From assembly GCA_001915545.1 (NCBI GenBank), contig MNQS01000001.1, forward strand, positions 53,024 to 117,023: DNA of 64,000 nucleotides, read 5' to 3'. How positions within the stretch are numbered: position 1 is the stretch's first letter; every line of letters starts with the position of its first letter. Under the pieces are notes generated by a model. It was not told the origin of the DNA and did not search any database. It saw nothing but the letters and a program-made list of their open reading frames with translations. This document shows, in pieces, positions 53,613 to 62,938 of this stretch. The DNA comes from Bacteroides sp. 43_108 (GTDB taxonomy: Bacteria; Bacteroidota; Bacteroidia; Bacteroidales; Bacteroidaceae). A program made the translations under genes and the position numbers.

Positions 53613-53718
53613 GTTTCAGGAAATGTTTAAAATAAAAAATCAGGTGCGAATGTAGCAATTAATCATTAAATATCAGCATTTTTTGCAACTATTAAAATAG
53701 GCTCTAAGCAAATTAAAG

Positions 53719-53726
53719 TAATTTTG
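53719..53726 (+). promoter_or_regulatory. dgt promoter, -7 element
   Basis: TAATTTTG, about 80 nt before the ATG at 53808. Confidence 0.45.
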
Positions 53727-53807
53727 TAGAACTGCTACAAACCTGTATATACTTGTCTGTACAACTGGTTACACAGAGCAGAAACACCAAAACGACAACA
53801 TTTCAAC

Positions 53808-55138
53808 ATGAATTGGGAAAAACTTTTATCCAACAAAAGACTAGGACAGGAAGAGCTTCACCTGAACAGAAAAGGAGACAGAACCGAGTTTCAACGAGAC
53901 TACGACAGACTGATATTTTCAGCTCCATTCAGAAGACTGCAGAACAAGACTCAGGTATTTCCACTTCCTGGAAGAATATTTGTCCACAACAGACTTACGC
54001 ACAGCCTTGAGGTAGCCAGTGTAGGACGCTCGCTGGGCAATGACACTTCCAGACGCCTTGCCGAGAAGCATCCTGAACTGGCACAAACCCACATAAGCGA
54101 ATGCGGAGCCATTGTCAGTGCAGCATGTCTTGCACACGACCTGGGAAATCCTCCATTCGGACATTCTGGAGAGAAAGCCATAGGCACATTTTTCTCAGAA
54201 GGAGAAGGTATAAAACTTAAAAATCTGATGAGTGAAGACGAATGGTCGGACCTTATACATTTTGAGGGCAACGCCAATGCCTTCAGACTTCTCACCCATC
54301 AGTTTGCAGGAAGACGCAAAGGAGGATTCGTTATGACCTACTCCACCCTTGCATCAATTGTAAAGTACCCTTATTCATCGTGCTTGCAGGCAAGAAACAG
54401 AAATTCGGATTTTTCAAGAGCGAGGAAGCCGACTACAGAAAAATAGCAGAAGAGCTTGGCATAAAGGAAATATGTTCGAGCGGCCACGGCATAAAATATG
54501 CACGCCATCCGCTTGTATATCTTGTAGAAGCCGCAGATGACATCTGCTATATGATAATGGACATTGAAGATGCGCACAAGTTGAAAATACTTACAACTGA
54601 AGAAACGAAACGTCTGATGCTCGACTTCTTCGATGAAGAAAGACAGAAGAAAATTACAAGCGTTTTCAACGAAGTTACGGACATAAACGAACAGATCGTT
54701 TATCTGCGTTCATGTGTCATAGGGTTACTTGAACGACATGCAGTAGACATATTCATCGAGAACGAGGAAAGAATACTCGAGGGAGAATTCACCGGATCTC
54801 TGATTTCACACATTGAAGGAAAAGCAGAAGAAGCCTACAAGGCCTGCTCAAAAGTGTCAATCGACAAGATTTATCAGAGCAAAGATGTAGTAGACATCGA
54901 ATTGGCCGGCTACAAAATCATCAGCACCCTACTAGAACTCTTCATCGAAGCAGCAATACATCCAGAAAAAGCATATTCGCAGTTGCTTCTGCGACGTGTT
55001 TCCAGTCAATACGAAGTCCAAGCAGAAGACATATACGCAAGAACGCTGGCCGTACTTGACCTCATTTCAGGTATGACAGATGTTTATGCACTCGAACTAT
55101 ACAGAAAAATCAGAGGCGAAAGCATACCTATCATTTAA
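53808..55138 (+). pseudogene. dgt: dGTP triphosphohydrolase, split by a one-base frameshift
   Basis: Two overlapping frames make one Dgt. The first (53808-54446) holds LIFSAPFRRLQNKTQVFP, RLTHSLEVASVGRSLG and the HD motif AHDLGNPPFGHSGE and stays in register to TLASIVKYPYSS; the second (from about 54380) picks up as VLAGKKQKFGFFKSEEADYRK and runs to 55138 with EAADDICYMIMDIEDA. One base is missing next to G54380 (tcg-tg where tcg-gtg would keep the frame). The joined protein would be about 443 residues, a normal length. No slippery sequence is seen, so a recent null mutation or a sequencing error is more likely than programmed frameshifting. The enzyme converts dGTP to deoxyguanosine and triphosphate. 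Confidence 0.85.
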
Positions 55139-55165
55139 AAACGACAAAGACCATAAATAAAAAGG

Positions 55166-55207
55166 AATACGGCCGTGAGCAGATGATGTAGCTCACGGCC
55201 GTATTTT
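55166..55207. terminator. terminator between dgt and glsB
   Basis: Perfect 15-bp stem (AATACGGCCGTGAGC and its complement) with a 10-nt loop and a TT tail; it lies between convergent genes. Confidence 0.85.
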
Positions 55208-55233
55208 GCAATATAATCAGATAATAAAATGTT

Positions 55234-56211
55234 TCACGAAATGACCTTGTCGGCACCACTGGTGATGTTTACCAATTCAGGATGCTCCTTTGCGAATGTA
55301 TCGATGTGTCTGACACGCTTTTCATCAAGAATCTCATCGACAGCAATCAAAATACCTGTTTCTTCCACATCGCCGAAACCATAATTGATGGCCGTTCCGA
55401 ACATTTTCATTGTAGGCGACAAACTCATGTAAGCATTCACGAGCGGCGGTATGTTGTAACCAAGCTTGCGAACCTCACGGTTCAAAATTCTATAGTCGCT
55501 CTTGAAATCATCCTCGCAGAATATCTTTGCAAGTTCTTCCGGGTCATCCTCAATAACAAGCGGTTTGGTAGGAACCACGAGATTGTCCTTATCGCCGAAG
55601 TGCTTGTTTAAGAAGTAAAGTATCATATCACGCCCATGACGATTGTAAGAAGGATACATTGTCATCTTTCCAAAGAAATACTTCACAGAAGGCATGACGA
55701 CAGTGAGAGCTCCCAAACCGTCCCAAAGATTGTCAAGAGAGAACAAACCTTTTGAATTATATCTTGTCGACTGATATTCCAATGTCACAAACGAACGTCC
55801 AAGTTCAATTGTATAAGGCAGATAATCCTTTATGAACTTATCGGAGAAATGGAACATGTGGGATGTAGCCAAAACCGGCTGACCGTTCTCATCAAGCTTA
55901 ACATCGGTACCAAGAAGATATCGGTAGCCTCCGATTATTTCTTCTGCCTCAGGGTTCCAAACTATAAGTTGCTTGTACGGTGTTTCCATCGTATCGAATT
56001 CATCAAGGTCGAGCGCCATACCGGTACCGCCTCCCGCGGCCCTGAATGCAATTTCACGCAGTCGTCCTATCTCGCGGACAACATTGGGAGAATCCTGATA
56101 GGTCACGATGTACACTTCGTTGTTACCCTTGTTGGTAAAACGCAAGCGTTTGTCTTCTGTCAATTCCGATTTGAGCAAAGCTGTACTTACCGGAGCTATA
56201 ATATCTTCCAT
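55234..56211 (-). CDS. glsB: GlsB-like N-acyltransferase (glycine lipid synthesis)
   Basis: 325 residues of the GNAT/hemolysin-like acyltransferase type (YKQLIVWNPEAEEIIGGYRYLLG, ELGRSFVTLEYQSTRYNSKGLFSLDNLWDGLGAL is long; key parts ELGRSFV and LFSLDNLWDGL). With the acyltransferase gene directly upstream it matches the pair described in Bacteroides thetaiotaomicron, where GlsB puts a 3-hydroxy fatty acid on glycine. Glycine lipids support growth and stress tolerance there. It lies 15 nt after glsA. Confidence 0.88.
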   Translation of the reverse strand: MEDIIAPVSTALLKSELTEDKRLRFTNKGNNEVYIVTYQDSPNVVREIGRLREIAFRAAGGGTGMALDLDEFDTMETPYKQLIVWNPEAEEIIGGYRYLLGTDVKLDENGQPVLATSHMFHFSDKFIKDYLPYTIELGRSFVTLEYQSTRYNSKGLFSLDNLWDGLGALTVVMPSVKYFFGKMTMYPSYNRHGRDMILYFLNKHFGDKDNLVVPTKPLVIEDDPEELAKIFCEDDFKSDYRILNREVRKLGYNIPPLVNAYMSLSPTMKMFGTAINYGFGDVEETGILIAVDEILDEKRVRHIDTFAKEHPELVNITSGADKVIS

Positions 56212-56226
56212 TATATATTATTAAAT

Positions 56227-57057
56227 CTATAATTCATATATTTTCGACCTTACCCATGATGCCCACTCGGCCGGAGTCTTAGAACTGTCGAATGTCTGCC
56301 ATGGTATAGGTTCACCGAAGGTCACGGCAAATGATTTATTCACATTCTTATACATTTCGTCCACCAAAAACAACATTGCAAGATCAAACTTAAGATTCAG
56401 CCCTCTGCAAATGTTTGAAATAGTATAGAAACGCCATGAATTCTGTCCTGAGAAGCGTATAGGAATTATATCCCGCTTATATTCTATGCTTTTAGTTATA
56501 AATGTTTTCTTCCAAGGCAAATCCTGAATCTTGCCGTCGATTCTGCGCGAACAAAGACCGGCAGGAAACATTATCACATTATTGTCCGAAGCAAATGCGG
56601 CATCTACCATCTTAGGAAAGTTGCGCGACTGAGAGCCCGTCTTGTTGATAGGTACGCAGAGAGGAGCCAATCCGTGAAGATTCATCAATACATCATTCAC
56701 AAGATACCTAACCTTGCTGTTGTACTTGTGGCACAATATGTCGCCTAGAGCAACACCATCTGCTCCGCCAAGAGGATGATTGCTGACAAACGTGTAATAA
56801 CGTCCGCCGTCGTTGGTCGGAAGTTTGTCAAGTCCCTTTACGTCCAATTTCATACCCAGATAATCAACGCATTCATCCAGAAAGTCGATGCCTACTTTAT
56901 CACCGGCACGTTCCAGAAGAAAGCGATTCACCTCATCCTGATGAAGGATGCGCTTTATCCAAGATACCACAAATCCCGGCAGACATTTGGCCTTTTCGCC
57001 AGCCTTTTCGGCCAGAATTTTATCTACATCTATCAAAAAATGTGAATTGTTTGCCAT
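56227..57057 (-). CDS. glsA: GlsA-like O-acyltransferase (PlsC-type)
   Basis: 276 residues. PlsC-like acyltransferase: the acceptor motif HX4D is seen as NHPLGGADGVAL (SNHPLGGAD), and the later MFPAGLCSRR fits the second block. In Bacteroides GlsA adds the second fatty acid to the GlsB product. First gene of the glsA-glsB pair, with its own promoter at 57106-57075. Confidence 0.88.
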   Translation of the reverse strand: MANNSHFLIDVDKILAEKAGEKAKCLPGFVVSWIKRILHQDEVNRFLLERAGDKVGIDFLDECVDYLGMKLDVKGLDKLPTNDGGRYYTFVSNHPLGGADGVALGDILCHKYNSKVRYLVNDVLMNLHGLAPLCVPINKTGSQSRNFPKMVDAAFASDNNVIMFPAGLCSRRIDGKIQDLPWKKTFITKSIEYKRDIIPIRFSGQNSWRFYTISNICRGLNLKFDLAMLFLVDEMYKNVNKSFAVTFGEPIPWQTFDSSKTPAEWASWVRSKIYEL

Positions 57058-57074
57058 ATTTTTGAAATGTTGCG

Positions 57075-57106
57075 CAAAAATAGCTTATCTTTTTATTTTT
57101 GGCAAT
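57075..57106 (-). promoter_or_regulatory. glsA-glsB promoter
   Basis: On the minus strand ATTG (57106-57103), a 20-nt gap and TATTTTTG (57082-57075), 18 nt before the ATG at 57057. Confidence 0.65.
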
Positions 57107-57157
57107 AAACACAATATGTTTTGATACAAATGACACTTTTTTTTAACAATAGAATAG

Positions 57158-57202
57158 AAAAAAGTGAAGTTCGAACCTGAAAAAACAGTCCGAACTTCAC
57201 TT
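57158..57202 (-). terminator. terminator of the PCMD-barrel-calycin operon
   Basis: 12-bp stem AAGTGAAGTTCG / CGAACTTCACTT with a 17-nt loop; leftward it runs into TTTTTCTATT. Confidence 0.75.
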
Positions 57203-57274
57203 CTATCATTCTAAAGCCTTCTTTATTGCCAAATGGTAAGATAAAGCTATATCAAAACGTCAATTCATAGCAAC

Positions 57275-58576
57275 TCAACGGTTTACGACCTTTGTAACCG
57301 CATTGTTTCTCTTGACCATGTATATTCCTTTTGGAATAGCTTCAAAATCAACACTTCCAAATCCGTATGCAACCTTAACACCGCTGATAGTATAAACAGT
57401 ATATGAACCGGCAACATCTTCACCAGCCATAGGATTATCTATACCATCTACAACATTGGCATTGACTTTTATAGAATATACTGAATCTGCAGCTATACCA
57501 GAAATCGGCTCAACCACTGTTACAGTATAGTCGCCAGTCTGTGCATCTTCAGGAATCACAGCTCCAAGCCATCCGTCAGAATCCTCTTCTGATGATTTGA
57601 GAACTGTTGAATTACCTTCTGCGTCTGTCAGCACGAGGTTTACAGGATTGACTGAAACAAGAGCAGGATAGCCTGCCTCAAGTCTGAAACGAACCTTGAT
57701 GCTGTCACCGGCATTGTATTCCATCTTTGAAGGATATGCAGCTACAAGTCTTGGGTTGTAAATCAACTCTACATCATCAACATACAGAGAATCGCCTGCA
57801 GTACCCTTACCTGGATAAGAATTTGTTGCAAAGTTTACCATTATATATGCAGGATCTGTTGCCTTATATCCTGTTGTATCAAAAGGCATAACCAATCTCT
57901 GCCATATATAATTGCCGTTTTCATCCTTAACTCCTTCAAAATTCTTTTCTGCGTGACAAACAGCATGCGCCTTGTTCTCTTCTGTTTCAAATTCAGGAAG
58001 AGAGTATTCAATGTAATTGTATGCATCATGAACAGTTGCACTTACTCGTGCGTATGGTGCACTGTCTATAACTTTCTTTGGAACATACTTAACCCATACT
58101 GCAATAGAATCAGGCATCTGTCCTAGAGGCTGACAGAAATTTGGATCGTTGATATCAACATAGTTATGATTTTTGGCAGAAGCGGCCGTAAAGTCACCAG
58201 CAGCTATACGTCCAGTCGTAAGATTTCCCTGAGCCACAATACTTCCCAAAACATTACGACACCATAGCACAGCACTTTTGGTTCCTTCTGTCTCGGGACG
58301 CACATCCGATGATGATGTCAGTTGCTGAATTTTTACAAAATCAGAAAAGACTCCATCTGCCGTCATAAACGAGTTCCAGGAAACAGGTTCATTTATTTCC
58401 TCGCTGTCCCACATCTCAAAGCCAGAATTGGCAACCTGAGGATATTTAAGAGTATCTACAGAAACAAAGTCATTGAGTTCAGAAAAATCATTTTCTGTTG
58501 TCTGAGCACAAACAGTGCCTGATGCAAGAGCCAAAACAGCTCCTGCAAATATATTGTTGATAAAAGTACGTTTCAT
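57275..58576 (-). CDS. secreted PCMD-type protein with a C-terminal sorting-like tail
   Basis: 433 residues. Signal peptide about 1-24 (cut after TVCA). The body (about 40-270) resembles the PCMD (putative carbohydrate metabolism) domain: NSGFEMWDSEEINEPVSW, WVKYVPK, SLYVDDVELIYNP. Then an Ig-like domain and a C-terminal segment of the kind TVYTISGVKVAYGF...IPKGIYMVKRNN, resembling type IX-type or surface-retention tails. Its start codon overlaps the stop of the calycin gene (TAATG). Function unknown; probably a surface glycan- or protein-binding factor. Confidence 0.75.
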   Translation of the reverse strand: MKRTFINNIFAGAVLALASGTVCAQTTENDFSELNDFVSVDTLKYPQVANSGFEMWDSEEINEPVSWNSFMTADGVFSDFVKIQQLTSSSDVRPETEGTKSAVLWCRNVLGSIVAQGNLTTGRIAAGDFTAASAKNHNYVDINDPNFCQPLGQMPDSIAVWVKYVPKKVIDSAPYARVSATVHDAYNYIEYSLPEFETEENKAHAVCHAEKNFEGVKDENGNYIWQRLVMPFDTTGYKATDPAYIMVNFATNSYPGKGTAGDSLYVDDVELIYNPRLVAAYPSKMEYNAGDSIKVRFRLEAGYPALVSVNPVNLVLTDAEGNSTVLKSSEEDSDGWLGAVIPEDAQTGDYTVTVVEPISGIAADSVYSIKVNANVVDGIDNPMAGEDVAGSYTVYTISGVKVAYGFGSVDFEAIPKGIYMVKRNNAVTKVVNR

Positions 58577-59580
58577 TATTTCAATATCTTATAAGATTTT
58601 CCGTTTTCCTTTACTATATATATTCCAGAAGGAAGATTATCTGTGCTGTCGCCAACCTTGACTCCGCTGACAGTATAAACAGCTTTGACACCAGTCTCAG
58701 TATCAGCCGGTATTTCTGAAATAGAAGTACTTACACCATCAAAAGAAACTTTGATAACTCCCAAATCAGGCATATTAATATCAATTACCAAGTTGAGATT
58801 GCCAGAAGCCACTGTTCCATTAACAGAAACAGGGACTACACCTAATGTATGTCCAAACCAGTCAGCATCTGCAGGATAAGAACCTTTTGAAATAACAATG
58901 CCAGCTTCGTGAGAAATTGTTTCACCTGCAGGTATACTGTCAACAAGGATATTGCCTACATGCATAATACCCAAAGAGAAGTTTGAAAGCATAAGAGCAT
59001 TCATACCATCACCTCTATCAACAATCTTTATCACCTGTTCTGAAGCTCTCATTGGATTATCATTCATTTCAACAGACAATGGACCAGAGAAAGAAGTGCT
59101 TGGGTCAGAAGTAAACTTCACATTGACCTTCATAGATTCGATATTTATGGCAAGTACAAGTTTTCCATTTACCAATGTACCCTCTACAGATACCGGCATG
59201 GCAGGAAGCTGTGCTCCAGTCCATACAACATCTTCGCCAACAGGATAATACCCTGGTTCAATCTTCACAACATCTTCCTTACTGAAAGAGAATCCATCTG
59301 CAGAATTTTCAACCTTGATGCTGTCAACCTTGATTGTACCTACATACATGTTGGAAGTGCCCATAGACAACGTGAAATTGTCAAGAATCAGCGTAATGCT
59401 GTCCTGACCGCAAGGAGCAACCTTGATTTCATTCTTGCTGGTGCCAAATGGTTTACCGAACATTTCCACCTCGAGATTTCCATAATAAGAATAGTCGAAA
59501 CTGAAATCATAGGCCTTAGCAGACAACATAGAAACAGCCATCAGTGCTACAGCCGCAATACTGCGTAAATTTTTAATCAT
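58576..59580 (-). CDS. secreted protein with two calycin-like domains
   Basis: 334 residues from the ATG at 59580 (MIKNLRSIAAV); a TTG two codons earlier is unlikely. Signal peptide to about SAKA. Two calycin-like beta-barrel repeats in tandem (about 25-150 and 155-270), with matching landmarks FTLSMGTSNMYVGTIKVDSI and FSLGIMHVGNILVDSI, and SVEGTLVNGKLVLAINI and SVNGTVASGNLNLVIDI. It ends in a tail like that of its neighbour (VKAVYTVSGVKVGDS...LPSGIYIVKENGK). Such barrels may bind small hydrophobic ligands. It lies 54 nt after the beta-barrel gene. Confidence 0.78.
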   Translation of the reverse strand: MIKNLRSIAAVALMAVSMLSAKAYDFSFDYSYYGNLEVEMFGKPFGTSKNEIKVAPCGQDSITLILDNFTLSMGTSNMYVGTIKVDSIKVENSADGFSFSKEDVVKIEPGYYPVGEDVVWTGAQLPAMPVSVEGTLVNGKLVLAINIESMKVNVKFTSDPSTSFSGPLSVEMNDNPMRASEQVIKIVDRGDGMNALMLSNFSLGIMHVGNILVDSIPAGETISHEAGIVISKGSYPADADWFGHTLGVVPVSVNGTVASGNLNLVIDINMPDLGVIKVSFDGVSTSISEIPADTETGVKAVYTVSGVKVGDSTDNLPSGIYIVKENGKSYKILK

Positions 59581-59634
59581 AAGCAATACTTTTTACTTAA
59601 AAAACAATGAATTATTTAATAGAATGCATGATGG

Positions 59635-60438
59635 TCAGAATTCATAACCGAATCCGACCATAGCATATATTGGATACATAGGAAACGAAAGAGTCTTGAA
59701 AGAACTCTTGAAAGCATCATTCAACCCCCAATCAAGATGTGCAAAAACCAAGAAGTGGCGGAAACATCTCCAATCGACATTAGCCTCGAGTCCCCACTGA
59801 AAGCGCCTCATATCATCGCTGAAATCATAAGTAGCAGGGCGATCAGCAGGAATTATGACCTTGTCGCCCGTAGGAACCATTTCGCCGGTGACAGGGTCTT
59901 TCTGAAGATTGCGCATATATCCATCAGCGGCATGACCATAGAATTCACGTCTCATGGCGTATGAGAAATATGGTCCGAACATGATGGTCCAAGAAGAATT
60001 TATCTTGTATGTGGCAAGTACAGGGAAGGTCAAAAGACTATAGCTGACTGTTGTTCTTTCCTTTCCAGTATAATTACCTTCAATAAGATCTCCGTCGTTT
60101 ACAAGCGTAGTATAATAGTTCTCGACCGTCACGTCACTGCGCATGCTCTTGTTCTCAAGACGGGCTCCGACCTGCACGCCCCATTTTTCGGTGAAATTGG
60201 CGAGCACATCGCCTTCAAAGCCGAAGTTCAAGCCAGGAGAATAGCTATTTATGCTCTTCATTTCAGATGGAATCGGAATTGGCGCTGTTCCGCCGACATT
60301 CACTCCGGCACGCACCATAACCCTTATGCCCAATTCACTCATTCGCTTGAGTGTAGCGTTTCTGTCCTTCTGGGCCATTGCCGATGCTGAACACATAAGC
60401 ACAATCAGAACAGCTGCTAATCGAAAAAGATATTTCAT
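59635..60438 (-). CDS. PorT-like outer-membrane beta-barrel protein
   Basis: 267 residues. Signal peptide ends ASAMA. Alternating amphipathic strands (VMVRAGVNVGGTAP, GLNFGFEGDVLANF, WGVQVGARLENKSM, LLTFPVLATYKINSSW) and a terminal aromatic residue (VGFGYEF) mark an 8-10-strand outer-membrane barrel of the PorT/OmpW-like group. It lies 8 nt after the PCMD lipoprotein gene. In this operon it may anchor or export the neighbouring secreted proteins. Confidence 0.85.
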   Translation of the reverse strand: MKYLFRLAAVLIVLMCSASAMAQKDRNATLKRMSELGIRVMVRAGVNVGGTAPIPIPSEMKSINSYSPGLNFGFEGDVLANFTEKWGVQVGARLENKSMRSDVTVENYYTTLVNDGDLIEGNYTGKERTTVSYSLLTFPVLATYKINSSWTIMFGPYFSYAMRREFYGHAADGYMRNLQKDPVTGEMVPTGDKVIIPADRPATYDFSDDMRRFQWGLEANVDWRCFRHFLVFAHLDWGLNDAFKSSFKTLSFPMYPIYAMVGFGYEF

Positions 60439-60446
60439 AAATAATA

Positions 60447-61700
60447 CTAGAATTTACGGTCAGACTGAGTTGAAGGAACTTGAACATCTTCAGTATCGTC
60501 AACAACATCACACACAATCTCAACTTCATCAAGCCTCAATACGCTACCGACAGCACCGTAGAATTCAGCTCCACCACGGCTTGAAGATGCAACAAAAGCC
60601 AGATTATAGCCATATTCCTTAAGAATATCCATGTTCAGATTGTTGCCGTATGTCTCATAATCAAAGCCGACTTCAAAATATTCCCATTCTCCATCTGTAC
60701 CAGCAGCCAGTTTATCATCTATTCTGGCCATAGCGACAATATTAGGACTGCTCATTATGTCATGTCCGTTGAGCATGATGGATTGTCCCCTTGAGTCGAC
60801 GTTCCTATAAAGAACCGCATAAATATCACATGAGTCGGCCATATTCTCTACAGGCTTGTTGTCAGGTCCTCTGAAGTCGAGTGCAGGCTTATACGACATG
60901 TACCCGCGGAGCTTCAAAGGTTTGCTGGAGAACGGAACGCCAAACAGGGTGCTGGCGCATGCATCAATAAGTGCATTGCTCACATCAAACTCGCCAAGGA
61001 ATATATTGCCGGCGGCTATAGGCATACCCAATCTCTCTCCGAAAGGACCGGTACTGCATGTTGTCAGCTTGACTCCTTTTCCAGAATTTACGCCTTCACA
61101 AGGAGATGTAGGATAATCTTCAGGCAATGCAGAACCGCGTGACATAGAATAGCCCGCGTTTCCTGTGGCCCAAGTGAAACGATAATCTCCTGAGGCGTCA
61201 AACTCTTTCCATATATAATAATTCGGACGTGCCGAAGGATTGGAATTCTTCAACTCACTGTACTCGAAATGAAAGTCTGTTGCAACTTCTCTACAATTGA
61301 AACCCAAAGTGTAAAGATGATGGCTCTTGCCATTTGGCGACACAACCATATATTCCAATGGTCCGGCAGAGAAATCGCGCGATACGCCATCGGCCGGAAC
61401 ATTCCACTCGCCGTCCTCGCCCTGCATGAATATGGAAGCACCGTCGTTCAGAACAAAATACGGTGTAATATCTGTCAGATCAGCATCAATACTTACAGAA
61501 ACCTCTATATTCTCACTGAAAACCTGGAGAAGCGTATCAGCCTCTACCTTCAGCATTGAAGGATCCAAGAAACGGCAGTAACGGATATCAGCTTCCGCAC
61601 TGGTTGAATCAAATGTGTCGAGATCAAAATCAGACTCCTGACATCCTGCCGCCAGCAAAACCACAGGCAACATCAATGAAAGTGCATTCTTTCGAGCCAT
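60447..61700 (-). CDS. PCMD-domain lipoprotein
   Basis: 417 residues, lipobox LLAAGC followed by QESDFDLD, acidic and fit for surface export. After an Ig-like N-terminal part (about 40-150, VSIDADLTDITPYFVL, with DFSAGPLEYMVVSPNGKSHHLYTL as the family landmark, quoted in parts) comes the PCMD domain (about 160-405; NYYIWKEFDASGDYRFTW, GVKLTTC, LRLDEVEIVCD). First gene of the four-gene operon: PCMD lipoprotein, beta-barrel, calycin protein, second PCMD-like protein. Confidence 0.82.
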   Translation of the reverse strand: MARKNALSLMLPVVLLAAGCQESDFDLDTFDSTSAEADIRYCRFLDPSMLKVEADTLLQVFSENIEVSVSIDADLTDITPYFVLNDGASIFMQGEDGEWNVPADGVSRDFSAGPLEYMVVSPNGKSHHLYTLGFNCREVATDFHFEYSELKNSNPSARPNYYIWKEFDASGDYRFTWATGNAGYSMSRGSALPEDYPTSPCEGVNSGKGVKLTTCSTGPFGERLGMPIAAGNIFLGEFDVSNALIDACASTLFGVPFSSKPLKLRGYMSYKPALDFRGPDNKPVENMADSCDIYAVLYRNVDSRGQSIMLNGHDIMSSPNIVAMARIDDKLAAGTDGEWEYFEVGFDYETYGNNLNMDILKEYGYNLAFVASSSRGGAEFYGAVGSVLRLDEVEIVCDVVDDTEDVQVPSTQSDRKF

Positions 61701-61753
61701 ATATAATATTAAGATTCAGAAGGCCAAAGGGCCCATAATTTCATTTTTGACGG

Positions 61754-61761
61754 CAAAAATA
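61754..61761 (-). promoter_or_regulatory. promoter of the PCMD operon, -7 element
   Basis: TATTTTTG on the minus strand, about 54 nt before the ATG at 61700; an ATTG lies 22 nt further upstream (61787-61784), slightly far. Confidence 0.5.
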
Positions 61762-61847
61762 CGATTTTTTTTTCATTTACAAGCAATTAGAACCCCATTC
61801 GGGTAAATTGGGCAAAAAAGCATAACAGAGAAGACATAAAAAAACGT

Positions 61848-61921
61848 GAGCGCTCACAAGTTCAACCGTAAGCGCTCGAAAGATTAATTGCGAGCGCTCA
61901 CAAAATCAATAATGCGCCCCA
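61848..61921. repeat. 22-bp-period GAGCGCTC-core array, locus D (best preserved)
   Basis: Cores GAGCGCTC (61848), AAGCGCTC (61870) and GAGCGCTC (61892) at exact 22-bp steps, and a decayed fourth unit at 61914. The core is a perfect 8-bp palindrome; spacers are 14 nt, AT-rich, beginning ACAA or GAAA. It starts 25 nt beyond the recO stop codon. Confidence 0.8.
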
Positions 61922-61945
61922 AGAATCCATTATATATAATATATG

Positions 61946-62671
61946 TCAGTCAAAAACAGCCTCAAGCACACTTAAGGATTTGAGCTCAGGAAAACCGGGC
62001 ACATGCAAGCTGTAATAATCGCATATAAATCCCAAAGTTTTTCTACGCAGCATTCTGGAGAATTGCAAATGCGAAACAGAAGAATAATCCACACTTAAAA
62101 GCAGGCGCATTGAGTCGGTATCGTCCGGTCCAAGAAAATGCGGATGAGAAGGCCGCACTGAACATACGCATCCTGACACGAGGTCAAAACAAGCTCCCGA
62201 GCTGTAACCTTCCATATTAGGGTAAATGCCAAGAAATCGCGAAAGACGCACAAGAAAGACTATATGAAAATCGGCAAACGATGAAGAACAGCGGTCGAAC
62301 CATTCGAACGAACTCGTAAGGAACAAGAAGAGCGGAGCACTCCCACCCTCATCACGAAGCACAGCACACAAGAATTCAGACAAGAACATTGCCACAGTCG
62401 ATTTGACAGGATCGTACGGCATATCCATATAATTATATAATACGCGCACATCACGAGGCTTGAGAAGACGCACCTGCTCCCTCACATCGCACTCAAACTC
62501 CACAATAGACAAAGGACGCCATACTGCGGCTCCCGACCCTGCTGTTTTCCTTTTCGGCATCCTGACCGCAAATGAGGCCCTTCCCAAAAGATCCGTATAC
62601 ATATCGACGATAACATCAGAATCCTTATATTTCACAACACGAAGCACTACGCCCCGAAGTCTTTTCATCAT
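61946..62671 (-). CDS. recO: DNA repair protein RecO
   Basis: 241 residues. N-terminal OB fold (about 1-80: LRGVVLRVVKYKDSDVIVDMYTDLLGRASFAVRM) and a helical C-terminal domain. It helps load RecA at gapped DNA with RecR. In this family a zinc site is often lost; here the Cys pattern is only partial (ACFDLVSGCVCS). Start at 62671 or one codon later (MMK). Single gene, with no clear promoter or hairpin terminator; the repeat array lies downstream. Confidence 0.92.
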   Translation of the reverse strand: MMKRLRGVVLRVVKYKDSDVIVDMYTDLLGRASFAVRMPKRKTAGSGAAVWRPLSIVEFECDVREQVRLLKPRDVRVLYNYMDMPYDPVKSTVAMFLSEFLCAVLRDEGGSAPLFLFLTSSFEWFDRCSSSFADFHIVFLVRLSRFLGIYPNMEGYSSGACFDLVSGCVCSVRPSHPHFLGPDDTDSMRLLLSVDYSSVSHLQFSRMLRRKTLGFICDYYSLHVPGFPELKSLSVLEAVFD

Positions 62672-62856
62672 AATTGTAGGATTTTTTATGCGTTTATATA
62701 ATTATTACACTAAAAGTACAAAAAACAGGTTCTGCACCTGCAAGCCGAAAACAATACAAAACTACGTGAAAACAGGCTTTCAGAGGCATAAACAAGCGTT
62801 TTTTTAGCCCTAAAAACAAATAAATGCATTATTTTTGAAAAAAAGTTCAGAAATAT

Positions 62857-62887
62857 TTTGGAGGTTCAGAAAAAACATCTACCTTTG
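62857..62887 (+). promoter_or_regulatory. promoter of tRNA-Glu and rpsT
   Basis: TTTG (62857-62860), a 19-nt gap and TACCTTTG (62880-62887), a full consensus match. The next gene downstream is the tRNA at 62939. Confidence 0.8.
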
Positions 62888-62938
62888 CAACCGCAAACGA
62901 GAAACAAACAACGTTCTGCAGGTGAAAACACCAAGGCT

